This document shows, one piece after another, positions 38,092-47,024 of a DNA stretch of 64,000 nt. The stretch is from Actinomycetes bacterium (GTDB taxonomy: Bacteria > Auribacterota > JAJCYG01), in contig JAJCYG010000045.1 in assembly GCA_029263055.1 (NCBI GenBank), forward strand, positions 38,892 through 102,891, in the 5' to 3' direction. Numbering within the stretch: the stretch's first letter is position 1; every line of letters begins with the position of its first letter. A model generated the notes under the pieces. The model was not told where the DNA came from. It searched no databases and saw only the letters and a list, made by a program, of their open reading frames with translations. A program made the translations under genes and the position numbers.

Positions 38092-40062
38092 CTAATCTTT
38101 CCGCTCGTAATGGTAGTACTTTTGAGTCGGCTTCATTTCTGAAGCAGAAATATTATTAAGCACCACTCCCGTTACATGTGTTTGAATATTTGTGAGCTGT
38201 TCTTTTGCTCGTTTTAGAGCTCCTCTGGCAGCCCGGCCTGCTTGGTAAACCAATATAGACGTGTCACATTTTGACGCCATAATTAAGGTATCAGTCACAG
38301 GTAAGATAGGTGCTGAATCAAATATAACCACATCAAATTTACTACGCATTTCTTGAACAATTTCATTCATTCTTCCAGAACCTAATAAACTTGGAGGATT
38401 TAACGGAATAGCCCCACAAGAGAGTGCATTAAAATTTTCAATACCAGGTGATTGCAGAATTTTTTTAGAACTAATATCACCTAACATAATATCAGTAATA
38501 TTTTTAATATTCTCTTCTAATGTACTTTTACCTAAAATGATCTCGCTCAGACCATTTTCTCTGGGTAGCCCCAAGATCTTGTTCATAGTAGGACGACGAT
38601 AATCACAATCAACTATCAAAACTTTCTTTCCCATTTGAGCCATACTCACAGCACTATTAATACTCGTTAAAGTTTTCCCTTCCGAAGCACCAACAGAGGT
38701 AAAAATAATTGTTTTGTGATCTTTTTCTAATGCAGTGAACTGAAGATTTGTTTGTAAAATACGATACGCTTCAGAAATCGACGATTGATTTTCAACAGAA
38801 AAGATAAGACGTCCGCGTAACATATTAATGTCTTCCTCATAGGTACCCATCAGACGCTGAAACTGTTCAAACCATTTATGATGTTGCTCGTCAACGATCA
38901 TATACGTTGCTTTGTCCACATCAATATGTGGAATAACCCCTAAAACAGGAAGCTTGATATAATCTTCAACATCCTCAATGGTTCCGATAGAAGTATCTAA
39001 TGTTTCTCTTAGAAAAGAAACAACCAAACCAAGCACAAGACCTAATAAAATACCTGTTAACACATTTTTTTTACGCCCCGTTCCCAACATATAAGGCTTT
39101 GAAGGGGGTTCCACCACAGCAATGTCTTCAACTTCATGCGCTTGACGTATCTTGACATCTTCTAATTGATCTCTGAATTTATTGTAAAGTTCTTTATTTA
39201 ATTCTAAACCCCTTAAAAGCCGAGCAAAAACAACTTCTCTTTCGGGTAAATTTCTCAACTTAATTAAGTAACGTTCTTTCTCTTTTGTTAACGTTTGTTT
39301 TAAAATAACAATTTCTTGTTCCAATCTCAGTACTTCAGGATGTTCTTCGGTATACTCTTGTAAAAGTAAAGAGAGTTGCAACTTTTGGTCAACTAACTTT
39401 GATTCCAACCCTGCAATCAAAGGATCATCTTTTAAAGAAGATGTCTCACCTAGTCCTGAAGTTCTCTGATCAAGGGGAAGAGATTCTTTAAACTCCAACA
39501 GTTCTTTTTCACTCAGAGCCAACTGTTTTTCGTAATGTCGTAACTGCTTTTCTACAAATTGACGCACATTTTGAGTCTGCTTACTTTTAATATCTAGATT
39601 ATATTCAATAAAACTTTCAGCTGTATATTTAGCTACATTAAAAGCTCGTTGAGATGAAAGAGATGTAACTGAAATTTGAATTAAATTAGTGTTTCCAACC
39701 TGTTTTGTAAAAATCTCACCTTGCAACATACCCACAACAGCATCAATAGTACTGTTAGAGGAGTCTTCTTGTATAAGTCCTATTTTTTTACCCACCATTT
39801 TCATGATCGCATAACTAGTAATTGTTGTTGAAGAGGTCTCCATCATATCCCCGGGATTCCACTCCATCATTTCCGAAAGAAGACTATTGGTGCTCTCTCG
39901 CTGAGTAATTGAAACAGTTGTTGTTGAACGATAAAACGGAGTGGTAAAAGAACTAAAGATAAAACTAAAAACAAATGAGATCACCATAAAAGAGAGAATA
40001 ATCCATTTTCTCTTTCTTAAAATTCGCAGGTAATCTTGTAAATTGAGCTCGTAATTAGCCAT
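38092..40062 (-). CDS. wzc: Polysaccharide co-polymerase with tyrosine autokinase (Wzc-like)
   Basis: 656 aa. The N-terminal Wzz domain is flanked by two membrane helices (about 20-40 and 325-350), with a long coiled periplasmic part between. The C-terminal BY-kinase carries Walker A GASEGKTLTS, Walker A' VLIVDCDYRRPTM and Walker B VVIFDSAPILPVTD. It ends in a short tyrosine cluster (QKYYHYERKD). It sets chain length and couples polymerisation to export. The Wza gene lies four bases upstream. Confidence 0.93.
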   Translation of the reverse strand: MANYELNLQDYLRILRKRKWIILSFMVISFVFSFIFSSFTTPFYRSTTTVSITQRESTNSLLSEMMEWNPGDMMETSSTTITSYAIMKMVGKKIGLIQEDSSNSTIDAVVGMLQGEIFTKQVGNTNLIQISVTSLSSQRAFNVAKYTAESFIEYNLDIKSKQTQNVRQFVEKQLRHYEKQLALSEKELLEFKESLPLDQRTSGLGETSSLKDDPLIAGLESKLVDQKLQLSLLLQEYTEEHPEVLRLEQEIVILKQTLTKEKERYLIKLRNLPEREVVFARLLRGLELNKELYNKFRDQLEDVKIRQAHEVEDIAVVEPPSKPYMLGTGRKKNVLTGILLGLVLGLVVSFLRETLDTSIGTIEDVEDYIKLPVLGVIPHIDVDKATYMIVDEQHHKWFEQFQRLMGTYEEDINMLRGRLIFSVENQSSISEAYRILQTNLQFTALEKDHKTIIFTSVGASEGKTLTSINSAVSMAQMGKKVLIVDCDYRRPTMNKILGLPRENGLSEIILGKSTLEENIKNITDIMLGDISSKKILQSPGIENFNALSCGAIPLNPPSLLGSGRMNEIVQEMRSKFDVVIFDSAPILPVTDTLIMASKCDTSILVYQAGRAARGALKRAKEQLTNIQTHVTGVVLNNISASEMKPTQKYYHYERKD

Positions 40063-40065
40063 TAT

Positions 40066-41253
40066 TTATGGTGTTGTACTCGTTGTAGATGTTGAACTCG
40101 AATTACTAACAGCTCGATCAGCAGCCTGGTTAACCTGACCTAATGTCACATCATTCGAAGAAGTATCGTTTGATTCTCCAAAACCTCGATCAAATGCAAT
40201 CAAAACAGAATCTGCATCAATAATAGCTCCTGCAACATTTTGAATTATTTTTAATGTAGGATTAATTCGGTCTAAGAGGCGGTTGTAATTTGTAATAATA
40301 TTATCAGGCACAAACACAATATCACCTTTTTGAAGAGGGACATCTCGTTGTGACTCCCCTTTCATCAAAATCTTCTTAAAATTCACTCGGAGCAAATAAG
40401 GGTTTTCAACATTTGTTCGAATCACAAAGGAATCTTCAACTCGAGCGTTTTTAGTAAAACTCCGTGCCAAAGCAACAGCTTGCAAAGCTGAAATTTCAGA
40501 TTTAAAACTATAGACCCCTTGTTGCAACACCGCTCCTAACACAACCACCTTATTTTCACCCGTATCAGATGAAGGAATATAAACAACATCTCCTGCTTTA
40601 AGATTAATATTCAGAGATTGGTCACCTTGAATCAAAATGCGATTCAAATCAATAATTTCACGTGTTCCATTGGCATGAGTCACTGAAATATTACGGACAT
40701 CAGCATCTGGTTTAGGCCCCCCTAGACTGGCTAACAAGGTCAGCAGCTTAGTTGGTTTATTTAGCTTATATATTTCCATCTGTTTATACGGGCCAAAATT
40801 ACCTAAAGCTCCGTAAACAAAGACTTGTTTATTAACCGATTCCATTAAATCAATCACTACAGAAGGACGACGAATATACCTTTTTAATTCTTCTTCTAAT
40901 ACATCTTTAGATTCTGGCAGTGTCAAATCACTTAATTTTGTCAAGCCGATCAATGGAAAACGAATATACCCCATCTCGTTAATAATATATTCACCTGAAA
41001 TCTTTTTTTGATTTTGAACAAGAACCAGAAGCTTATCACCCGGTCCTAAGGTATAAATATCATCCGTCTCAATTCGACCTTTTAAAGGAGTGGTACTAGG
41101 AAGCACCCCCGTTCCTTGATCAACAATTTTCTTTTGATTTATTTCATCATTAGCCCAAAAACCAGTCACTTTAAAGGGGCTCTTAATACTATCCCCGTTT
41201 GATTGACAACCGGTAAAAACCAAGACAAGTAGTAATAAAAACCAAGCCCTCAT
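40066..41253 (-). CDS. wza: Outer-membrane polysaccharide export lipoprotein (Wza-like)
   Basis: A 395-aa lipoprotein: signal segment MRAWFLLLLVLVFTGCQS with a clear lipobox cysteine at residue 16. The Poly_export domain (YTLGPGDKLLVLVQNQKKIS) is followed by two SLBB-type repeats (about 140-240 and 230-320). A Ser/Thr-rich C-terminus (SSSTSTTSTTP) ends the protein. It forms the outer-membrane exit pore, which shows the organism has an outer membrane. The start overlaps the HD-GYP stop by one base. Confidence 0.92.
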   Translation of the reverse strand: MRAWFLLLLVLVFTGCQSNGDSIKSPFKVTGFWANDEINQKKIVDQGTGVLPSTTPLKGRIETDDIYTLGPGDKLLVLVQNQKKISGEYIINEMGYIRFPLIGLTKLSDLTLPESKDVLEEELKRYIRRPSVVIDLMESVNKQVFVYGALGNFGPYKQMEIYKLNKPTKLLTLLASLGGPKPDADVRNISVTHANGTREIIDLNRILIQGDQSLNINLKAGDVVYIPSSDTGENKVVVLGAVLQQGVYSFKSEISALQAVALARSFTKNARVEDSFVIRTNVENPYLLRVNFKKILMKGESQRDVPLQKGDIVFVPDNIITNYNRLLDRINPTLKIIQNVAGAIIDADSVLIAFDRGFGESNDTSSNDVTLGQVNQAADRAVSNSSSTSTTSTTP

Positions 41254-42263
41254 CAGGCATTTCCCTCCAAAGCAAAACGGACTTTTTCCTCTGTTAAAGC
41301 TTCTTTAACAAAAATAAGGTCTTTCTCATTTAAGTTTAAAAATTGTGGCTGAACCACAGCGAGACCTTCTTTGTCTATTAAAAGCTCCATAATGGGTCGG
41401 GTGGGTGTTTCACGGTTTACATCAATCACACGCCCCACTTCATTTGTATTTAATTGGACATAACTGCCAACAGGATAAAAGGTAAAAGCATTAATAAAAG
41501 AGGTTATATATTTTTGATGAAATAAGCGCCCTTTCATTGTTAAGATTTCAAGAATCGCTTCATTGGCAGAAACAGAGTCACGGTAATCTCGATAATGAGT
41601 CATCGCCTCAAAAACATCAGACAAACCAATAATTTTTGCAAACTCATGGACTTGATTTCCACGACGCCCCTCAGGATAGCCACTCCCATTTTCCCGTTCA
41701 TGTTCTTGAAACAAACCCAATAAAGTTGCTTCACTTAATTCTTTAGAATCACTCAGTAACTGCTTCCCTTTTTCAGTATGTTGACGAATCAGCTCATACT
41801 CATCAAATGAGAGCTTTCCTTTTTTGACTAAAATATCAGGATCTATTTTACTCATTCCGATATCATGCAAAAAGGCAGCTAGTCCTAATTCTAGGTTTTT
41901 TTCCTCTGAATAGTTCAACTCCTTTGCAATCAAAAGAGAAAACCAAGTCACATTAACCACATTTAAATAATAGTATGGCACCTCTCTATTTGTTTTAAAA
42001 AACAAAAGGCCAGAACACCCTTTTGAAATAAATTGAATCATTGATTTTACAATTTCTACAGCAGCACTTAACTGTAAGGGCTCATCTTGCTTTGCTTGTT
42101 TCCAGAGAGTTTCTACAGATTGAATCGCAGTTTGAGATAACGTTTCAAACTGTTGAGAACGCTCAGAATGCTCTCCTAACAAATTATCGACAACATCCGG
42201 AGGAACAGGGTTCTTAACAGGTTCCTCTTCTCCATCTTTTTTCATAAATTCTCGAAAGTCCAT
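41253..42263 (-). CDS. HD-GYP domain protein, probable c-di-GMP phosphodiesterase
   Basis: 336 aa. The HD metal site is seen in GLAAFLHDIGMSKID, and the GYP signature in QEHERENGSGYPEGRRG, followed by IIGLSDVFEAMTHYRDYRDS as in HD-GYP enzymes. The N-terminal 110 residues lack a receiver domain. The C-terminal piece (YVQLNTNEVGRVIDVNRETP) resembles the extra domain of many HD-GYP proteins. The canonical first His of HHE is Glu (QEH) here, which may weaken metal binding. Encoded between the ATPase and Wza, it likely tunes polysaccharide export to c-di-GMP. Confidence 0.88.
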   Translation of the reverse strand: MDFREFMKKDGEEEPVKNPVPPDVVDNLLGEHSERSQQFETLSQTAIQSVETLWKQAKQDEPLQLSAAVEIVKSMIQFISKGCSGLLFFKTNREVPYYYLNVVNVTWFSLLIAKELNYSEEKNLELGLAAFLHDIGMSKIDPDILVKKGKLSFDEYELIRQHTEKGKQLLSDSKELSEATLLGLFQEHERENGSGYPEGRRGNQVHEFAKIIGLSDVFEAMTHYRDYRDSVSANEAILEILTMKGRLFHQKYITSFINAFTFYPVGSYVQLNTNEVGRVIDVNRETPTRPIMELLIDKEGLAVVQPQFLNLNEKDLIFVKEALTEEKVRFALEGNA

Positions 42264-42266
42264 TCT

Positions 42267-43079
42267 CTACTCAAACTCCTTAATCATGTCATTAACAACT
42301 TCTTCGGTAACATCAACATCAATCTCTTCTTTCTTCTTAAAGGAGCCGACTAAAAGACTTAGGTCACAAATATTATTAATGTCCCGAGGAGCCCCTTTAG
42401 AATAGGCATGAATCAGCTGCATTGAACGCTCTGAAAAAGCAGGGTTTTCTCTTCCTGCAACTCGAAGCCGATAATTAATATAGTTGCGCGTTTCATCCTC
42501 ATCTAATAACTTGAGGTTATAACGAATAGCTAGGCGCTGTTTAAACTGTTTAACTTGATTTAGTTTCTGTTTGATTTCAGGTTGGCCAACTAAAATTAAG
42601 GTAAGCAAAAACTGATCATTCAATTGAAAATTGAGCAACATGCGCAACTCTTCTAAGGTCTCTTTTCGTTTGATATTTTGAGCCTCATCAATGATGATCA
42701 CGGTATGACGTTGATTAGATAAGTTTTTCTGTAAAACCGCCTCTAAGCGACGCAATAAATCAATTTTCTTTTTAGGAATCCCTTCTACGCCAAGCTGATG
42801 CAAAATCTCTGTCAAAAATTCATTCACACTTAAGCTAGGATTAGCAATCAGTACCACTTCAAATTTATTTTCTGTTTTAAGCGTCTCCAGTAGAGAACGT
42901 GTAATCGTTGTTTTACCTGTTCCATACTCTCCCGTTAAAATAGCCGCTCCTTTTTTTTCTTTGACTGCATACATCAAACGCATTAATGCTTCATCGTGCT
43001 TATTACTGTGATACAAAAAGCGAGGATCAGGCGTATTTTCAAAAGGTTTTTTTTCAAGGTTCCAATATTTTTCGTACAT
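42267..43079 (-). CDS. ExeA/GspA-like AAA ATPase of the polysaccharide operon
   Basis: 270 aa. It starts YEKYWNLEKKPFENTPDPRF, the signature of the ExeA-like ATPases found in exopolysaccharide (EpsH/exosortase-type) and type II secretion loci. Walker A is LTGEYGTGKTTITRSL and Walker B HTVIIIDEAQNIK. A sensor segment FKQRLAIRYNLKLLDEDET follows. No membrane helix or peptidoglycan-binding domain is present. It is the first gene after the internal promoter at 43121-43150 and may energise or regulate assembly of the export machine. Confidence 0.85.
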   Translation of the reverse strand: MYEKYWNLEKKPFENTPDPRFLYHSNKHDEALMRLMYAVKEKKGAAILTGEYGTGKTTITRSLLETLKTENKFEVVLIANPSLSVNEFLTEILHQLGVEGIPKKKIDLLRRLEAVLQKNLSNQRHTVIIIDEAQNIKRKETLEELRMLLNFQLNDQFLLTLILVGQPEIKQKLNQVKQFKQRLAIRYNLKLLDEDETRNYINYRLRVAGRENPAFSERSMQLIHAYSKGAPRDINNICDLSLLVGSFKKKEEIDVDVTEEVVNDMIKEFE

Positions 43080-43120
43080 GTTGGTGCCTTTCTGTTTTTT
43101 AACACTATATATTGTATTCT

Positions 43121-43150
43121 AATATATACTAACGCAATGGGTTGTGTCAA
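43121..43150 (-). promoter_or_regulatory. Promoter of the ATPase/HD-GYP/wza export operon
   Basis: TTGACA (43145-43150) and TATATT (43121-43126) are spaced by 18 bases on the minus strand, about 42 bases before the ATG at 43079. It separates the WbqC-WecA group from the export and glycosyltransferase group. Confidence 0.6.
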
Positions 43151-43227
43151 TCAGTGTGTTTTTTATTTAGAGGAGAAAGGAGGGATTACTTTTCAAAGTA
43201 TTAATAAAGTAACAAGCTCTGTTTAGA

Positions 43228-44307
43228 CTACTTATGAGAAATGTTTTTTCGACCTGCAATCATAACCGTTGAGATTAAGACCATAATTGCGGCTACTTGG
43301 AGGAATTCTAACAGGAGAGAATCAATTGTTCCCTCTCTAATCTTGATGGCACTAATCCCTAAAATCAAACTCATGAAACAGACCATTCCAACCGCTTGAA
43401 CCGAATTCATTCCCAATGACATCAAACGATGGTGTAAGTGATCTTTTCCTGTATATTCAATCCACTCTTTAAAATTACGAACCTTACCATGCCAAATTCT
43501 AGAAGCAGTAATGTAAATCATGTCATAAATCAAAAGAGCTAGAATCAAAACAGGGCATGCCACTGAAATGAGTAAATTACCTTCAGACCACTCTCCCATG
43601 ATTCCTAAACTTGCTAGAAAGAAACCGACAAAGGTACTCCCTGTATCACCCATAAAAATAGAGGCTTTAGGAAAATTATATGGCAAGAAACCCAAACAAG
43701 CTCCTCCCATACAAGCGGCTAAAAAACCCAAGTATGTTTGTCCTGATTGATTCGCAATAACCAGAAAGGCAAAACAAGCAATAAGCCCTATACTGGAGGC
43801 CAAACCATTTAACCCATCAGCAAAATTAAATGCATTTGTAATACCCAAAACCCAAACAAAAGTAATCAACCACTCCAACACATCTAGTGCAGGATGAGGA
43901 GGAAAAAGGTTAAGAGAGACATCAAAAGCAATTAAAATAACTACAGACAAGAGTTGAACTAATAAACGAATTAAAGCAGAAACACCATGAAAGTCTTCTA
44001 TCAAACCAACAATCAGCATCACTGTCGAAGCCAATAAAACCCCTTTCAGCTGAATTGAAAAGTGAAAATTAAAAAGAGCAGCAACTACAAATCCTATATA
44101 AATCGCAATACCACCCGTTCTAGGGGTTGGTTTAGAATGAACTTTTCTCTTATCAGGAAGATCTAAAATGCCATACTTGTAACCAATAAAACGACAGACA
44201 GGAGTGGCTAAAAAACTAAATAAAACAGCAACAAGAAAAAGCTCATACCAATGCCATTGCAATCCTTCATAGCGCCATATCGAAAAAATTTCTTTTAAGA
44301 CTTCCAT
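43228..44307 (-). CDS. UDP-sugar:undecaprenyl-phosphate sugar-1-phosphate transferase (WecA/TagO family)
   Basis: Starts repeat-unit synthesis by moving a HexNAc-1-phosphate onto the C55 carrier. The 359-aa protein has about ten or eleven membrane helices. Family motifs are DLPDKRKVHSKPTPRTGGIA, FNFADGLNGLA, FMGDTGSTFVGF and the cytoplasmic HLHHRLMSLG. The length and HHRL motif place it with WecA/TagO rather than MraY. It is the only clear initiating enzyme in the locus. Confidence 0.92.
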   Translation of the reverse strand: MEVLKEIFSIWRYEGLQWHWYELFLVAVLFSFLATPVCRFIGYKYGILDLPDKRKVHSKPTPRTGGIAIYIGFVVAALFNFHFSIQLKGVLLASTVMLIVGLIEDFHGVSALIRLLVQLLSVVILIAFDVSLNLFPPHPALDVLEWLITFVWVLGITNAFNFADGLNGLASSIGLIACFAFLVIANQSGQTYLGFLAACMGGACLGFLPYNFPKASIFMGDTGSTFVGFFLASLGIMGEWSEGNLLISVACPVLILALLIYDMIYITASRIWHGKVRNFKEWIEYTGKDHLHHRLMSLGMNSVQAVGMVCFMSLILGISAIKIREGTIDSLLLEFLQVAAIMVLISTVMIAGRKNISHK

Positions 44308-44312
44308 ATAAA

Positions 44313-45356
44313 TTAGCTCACGTTTTTAATCACTGCATGAATAATTTTTTTCTGATCAGCTAAACTTAACAAAGGATAAATAGGCAAAGAAACAAGCTCT
44401 TTCATCAAAATATCTGAACCAATAAACCCTTTTTTATTTAAATATTGATGCAGCGGTTTATAAATAGGGCTTCTAGCTTGAATACCTGATTGATTTAATT
44501 TTTGAATTAATTTGCTAGCATTTGGAACACGTATGACAAACCGATGGTATGCCGAATGTGCCGATGGAAAAGTTAAAGGTAAAGAGATTTTTTCCAACGA
44601 ACTAAACGCTTTTTTATACTTTTCAGAAATTTTGTTTCTTTGTTTTAAGAATGAAGGCAATTGTTTTAATTGATTCCGCCCCATTGCAGCTTGAAAGTCA
44701 GTCATCTTATAATTAAATGCTATTTCCCATTTTTTTTTCTCATCATAACTGCGCCAGGATCTAAATTTTTTAGCTAAAGAAGGTGAATCACAAAGCAACA
44801 TCCCCCCTTCACCTGTTGTCATCATTTTAGTGGCATAGAAAGAACAGATTGTAATTTTTCCAGCGCCCCCTACCCGCTTATTTTTAAGACGCGCACCTAA
44901 AGAGGTTGCCACATCTTCAATAATAGGAAAACCAAAGGAGGTATACAACGAAGCATCCAAAGGATGGCCAAAAGGATGAATTAAAATGAGCGCTTTTGTT
45001 TTTCGAGTTTTCTTACGTTTGATCTCGTCAGGATCAAACAAAAATGTGTCAGGATCAATATCAATTAAAACAGGCTTAGCACCTACATAATTAACAGCCA
45101 ATAATAAAGAACTGCAAACATAAGAAGGGAGCATCACTTCATCCCCCTCTTGAATACCCAGGCCCATTAAAGCTAAGTGCAAGGCAACCGTTCCAGAAGA
45201 AACAGCAACCCCCTCTTTTCGCCCTAAAAATCGAGCCATCTCTTTTTCAAAAGAGGCGACTTCTTTTCCTTGAGCTAAGGCCCCTTTTTGAATGAGAGCC
45301 TTAACCACATTGGCATCAGCCAAAGAAACTGTCGGCTTAGAATGAACAATCGGCAT
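44313..45356 (-). CDS. DegT/DnrJ/EryC1-family sugar aminotransferase
   Basis: PLP enzyme that aminates a nucleotide keto-sugar. Visible are the N-terminal GVAVSSGTVALHLALMGLGI, the PLP-contacting DVATSLGA, and the lysine of the Schiff base in SFYATKMMTTGEGGML. Length 347 aa is slightly short for the family. Together with the neighbouring PIG-L-type deacetylase and WbqC-like protein it suggests an amino sugar in the polymer. It starts two bases after the deacetylase stop. Confidence 0.9.
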   Translation of the reverse strand: MPIVHSKPTVSLADANVVKALIQKGALAQGKEVASFEKEMARFLGRKEGVAVSSGTVALHLALMGLGIQEGDEVMLPSYVCSSLLLAVNYVGAKPVLIDIDPDTFLFDPDEIKRKKTRKTKALILIHPFGHPLDASLYTSFGFPIIEDVATSLGARLKNKRVGGAGKITICSFYATKMMTTGEGGMLLCDSPSLAKKFRSWRSYDEKKKWEIAFNYKMTDFQAAMGRNQLKQLPSFLKQRNKISEKYKKAFSSLEKISLPLTFPSAHSAYHRFVIRVPNASKLIQKLNQSGIQARSPIYKPLHQYLNKKGFIGSDILMKELVSLPIYPLLSLADQKKIIHAVIKNVS

Positions 45357-45358
45357 AT

Positions 45359-45997
45359 TTATATATTGAATAAAAGGCGCGATGGCACAAATGCTTCTGC
45401 ACTGCGAACGCGTGATTGAATCCCACGAAAGGTGGCATTCGAAGTAGCGCCATGCACAATATCCAATCCCTTAATATTTGTTTTTTTCACTTGTGAACGA
45501 TGTGCTTTAAGACTGGCTACTTTTTTATCTAAAAACTTTTCAATATCAACATACACATGCGGTGAAAAATTTTCTGTGGTGGGAACTTCATAATACAATA
45601 GGTTTTTAGCATAACGAGTTGCCGAAGCTGTGGCAACAGCCACATTTCTATGATCTTGGTGCGTGTCTTCGCGATGATTCACAAAAACAAACGTAGGTTT
45701 CACCTTTTTCATCACATTTTCAATCTTAGTAATAATCTCTTTGTCTAAAGGAACTTGTGTGTCTAAATAACCACCCCAAAAAACTTCTTTTATACCTAAA
45801 GATTTTGCTGAGGCAAGCTGTTCTTTTTTACGGACTGCTGCGTCGCCACCCATATCTCCTTGAGTCATCACCATCAAGTAAACATGATGTCCTTTTAAAG
45901 CAAATTTACGTAATGTTCCAGCGCAACCATACTCAATGTCATCTGGATGAGGCCCAATCGCCAATACAGAATAAGGCTTTTCTTTTTTCTTAGACAT
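45359..45997 (-). CDS. PIG-L family N-acetylglucosaminyl deacetylase
   Basis: 212 aa. Zinc-binding AIGPHPDDIEYGCAGTL lies near residue 15 and the second ligand region HREDTHQDHRNVA near residue 107, as in BshB/MshB and GlcNAc-PI deacetylases. No signal peptide, so it acts in the cytoplasm, probably on a nucleotide- or lipid-linked amino sugar. It is co-transcribed with the WbqC and DegT genes (one- and two-base gaps). Confidence 0.9.
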   Translation of the reverse strand: MSKKKEKPYSVLAIGPHPDDIEYGCAGTLRKFALKGHHVYLMVMTQGDMGGDAAVRKKEQLASAKSLGIKEVFWGGYLDTQVPLDKEIITKIENVMKKVKPTFVFVNHREDTHQDHRNVAVATASATRYAKNLLYYEVPTTENFSPHVYVDIEKFLDKKVASLKAHRSQVKKTNIKGLDIVHGATSNATFRGIQSRVRSAEAFVPSRLLFNI

Positions 45998-45998
45998 G

Positions 45999-46688
45999 TT
46001 ATCCCTTCCCCTGCCTCAATATTTCTAAACTCTGTTGCCCACAATTAAATAACAAATCAAGCACAGTCAAATGCGATTGAAACGATGAGAAAAGCTGAGG
46101 ATACTCTGGATGGTTGTACTCTTGAAAAAGAACTTCAATGTTAGCTTCTTCAAAAAGAGCTAAATCCATGTAATTTTTCCCATCTGGTCCAGATAAATAA
46201 GCATTTGCTTTTAATTTTTTCCCTAGCTCAACCAACCGCTCTGTACTTGCCGCAGTCACATTCAAACTAGAAGAAAGCACACACTTATCTTTTGAAATTC
46301 CAATCAAGTCTAAGAGATATTCTATCAAAGCAACATTAATCTCACCAATAGTTTCCCATTGCTTCTGCTGATAAAATTCTTCGAGCTTAGGATAGTACAA
46401 ATCATAGAAAGGAGCAGGATGGTAATTAGTCGTAAGAGACTTTAGATGATCTTTAACCCAAGGCTTAGAATTGTCGATTTCAGTCTCATTAATCTTCAAT
46501 CCCAAATGCGCTTTAACCGGAACAGTGATCCACTGAGGCCCCTCTGCCCCCTTAATCCGATTCCGATTCTGCCACTCATTCTTTTTATACTGCACATCAT
46601 CCAAAAGAACAAAACGATCTGCCCGGTCAATCTTCTCAAAATACCCCAACCAAGGGAGATATTGAGGTTGATGTGCAGAAAATAACAT
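45999..46688 (-). CDS. WbqC-like family protein
   Basis: 229 aa starting SAHQPQYLPWLGYFEKIDRA, the unmistakable start of the WbqC family, followed by VLLDDVQYKKNEWQNRNRI. WbqC proteins occur in O-antigen and amino-sugar loci. Their precise reaction is not settled as far as I know; some are thought to act with aminotransferases in sugar modification. First gene of the minus-strand polysaccharide group, with AGGGGAAAAG before its ATG. Confidence 0.9.
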   Translation of the reverse strand: MLFSAHQPQYLPWLGYFEKIDRADRFVLLDDVQYKKNEWQNRNRIKGAEGPQWITVPVKAHLGLKINETEIDNSKPWVKDHLKSLTTNYHPAPFYDLYYPKLEEFYQQKQWETIGEINVALIEYLLDLIGISKDKCVLSSSLNVTAASTERLVELGKKLKANAYLSGPDGKNYMDLALFEEANIEVLFQEYNHPEYPQLFSSFQSHLTVLDLLFNCGQQSLEILRQGKG

Positions 46689-46759
46689 AAAATACTTTTC
46701 CCCTATAAAGACCTAGTGCTAAGCAAAGCGAAAGCACCCCCATTTAGCCAATCACCGCT

Positions 46760-46888
46760 AAATTTTTTTCAAATTCAGCGGTGAGCAAGGCGGAGCCCCA
46801 ATTTTCAAGCGAAGCGTATCTTTTATATACGTTGAGCTTTAAAATTGGGGCTCCAACGCCGCTCACCGCTGAATTTGGAAAAAATTTT
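46760..46888 (-). repeat. tRNA-linked long hairpin element, copy 2
   Basis: A 129-bp palindrome. Outer arms 46760-46786 and 46861-46888 match except for one or two positions. The inner arms of 13 bp (46792-46804 and 46841-46853, core GAGCCCCAATTTT on the tRNA strand) are perfect. In the tRNA direction it has GGCG-TTG (46854-46860) after the outer arm and CGCC-TT (46787-46792, its first base shared with the inner-arm edge) before the return arm. The apex is CGTAT/ATACG. The element begins at the discriminator base of tRNA-Arg. Arms are unrelated to copy 1; boxes, bulges, apex and orientation are the same. Confidence 0.86.
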
Positions 46889-46961
46889 GGGGCTGCAGGG
46901 ATTCGAACCCTGGACCTACAGATTAGAAATCTGTTGCTCTATCCAGCTGAGCTACAGCCCC
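46888..46961 (-). tRNA. tRNA-Arg (anticodon TCT)
   Basis: Acceptor GGGGCTG/CAGCCCC, D arm GCTCAGCTGGATAGAGC, anticodon stem ACAGA/TCTGT enclosing TTTCTAA (TCT), and T loop GTTCGAATC. CCA is not encoded; repeat copy 2 begins at its last base. Confidence 0.96.
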
Positions 46962-47024
46962 TTAATAAATATATATAAAAAAATAAAATTATTTAAGGCT
47001 TAAATTTAACAGAAAGAGGACTCG

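Noticed and set aside
24230..46688. Numerous small plus-strand reading frames inside the polysaccharide locus
   Set aside because: They lie opposite well-supported genes, have no ribosome binding sites, and show hydrophobic or low-complexity composition expected of antisense frames.
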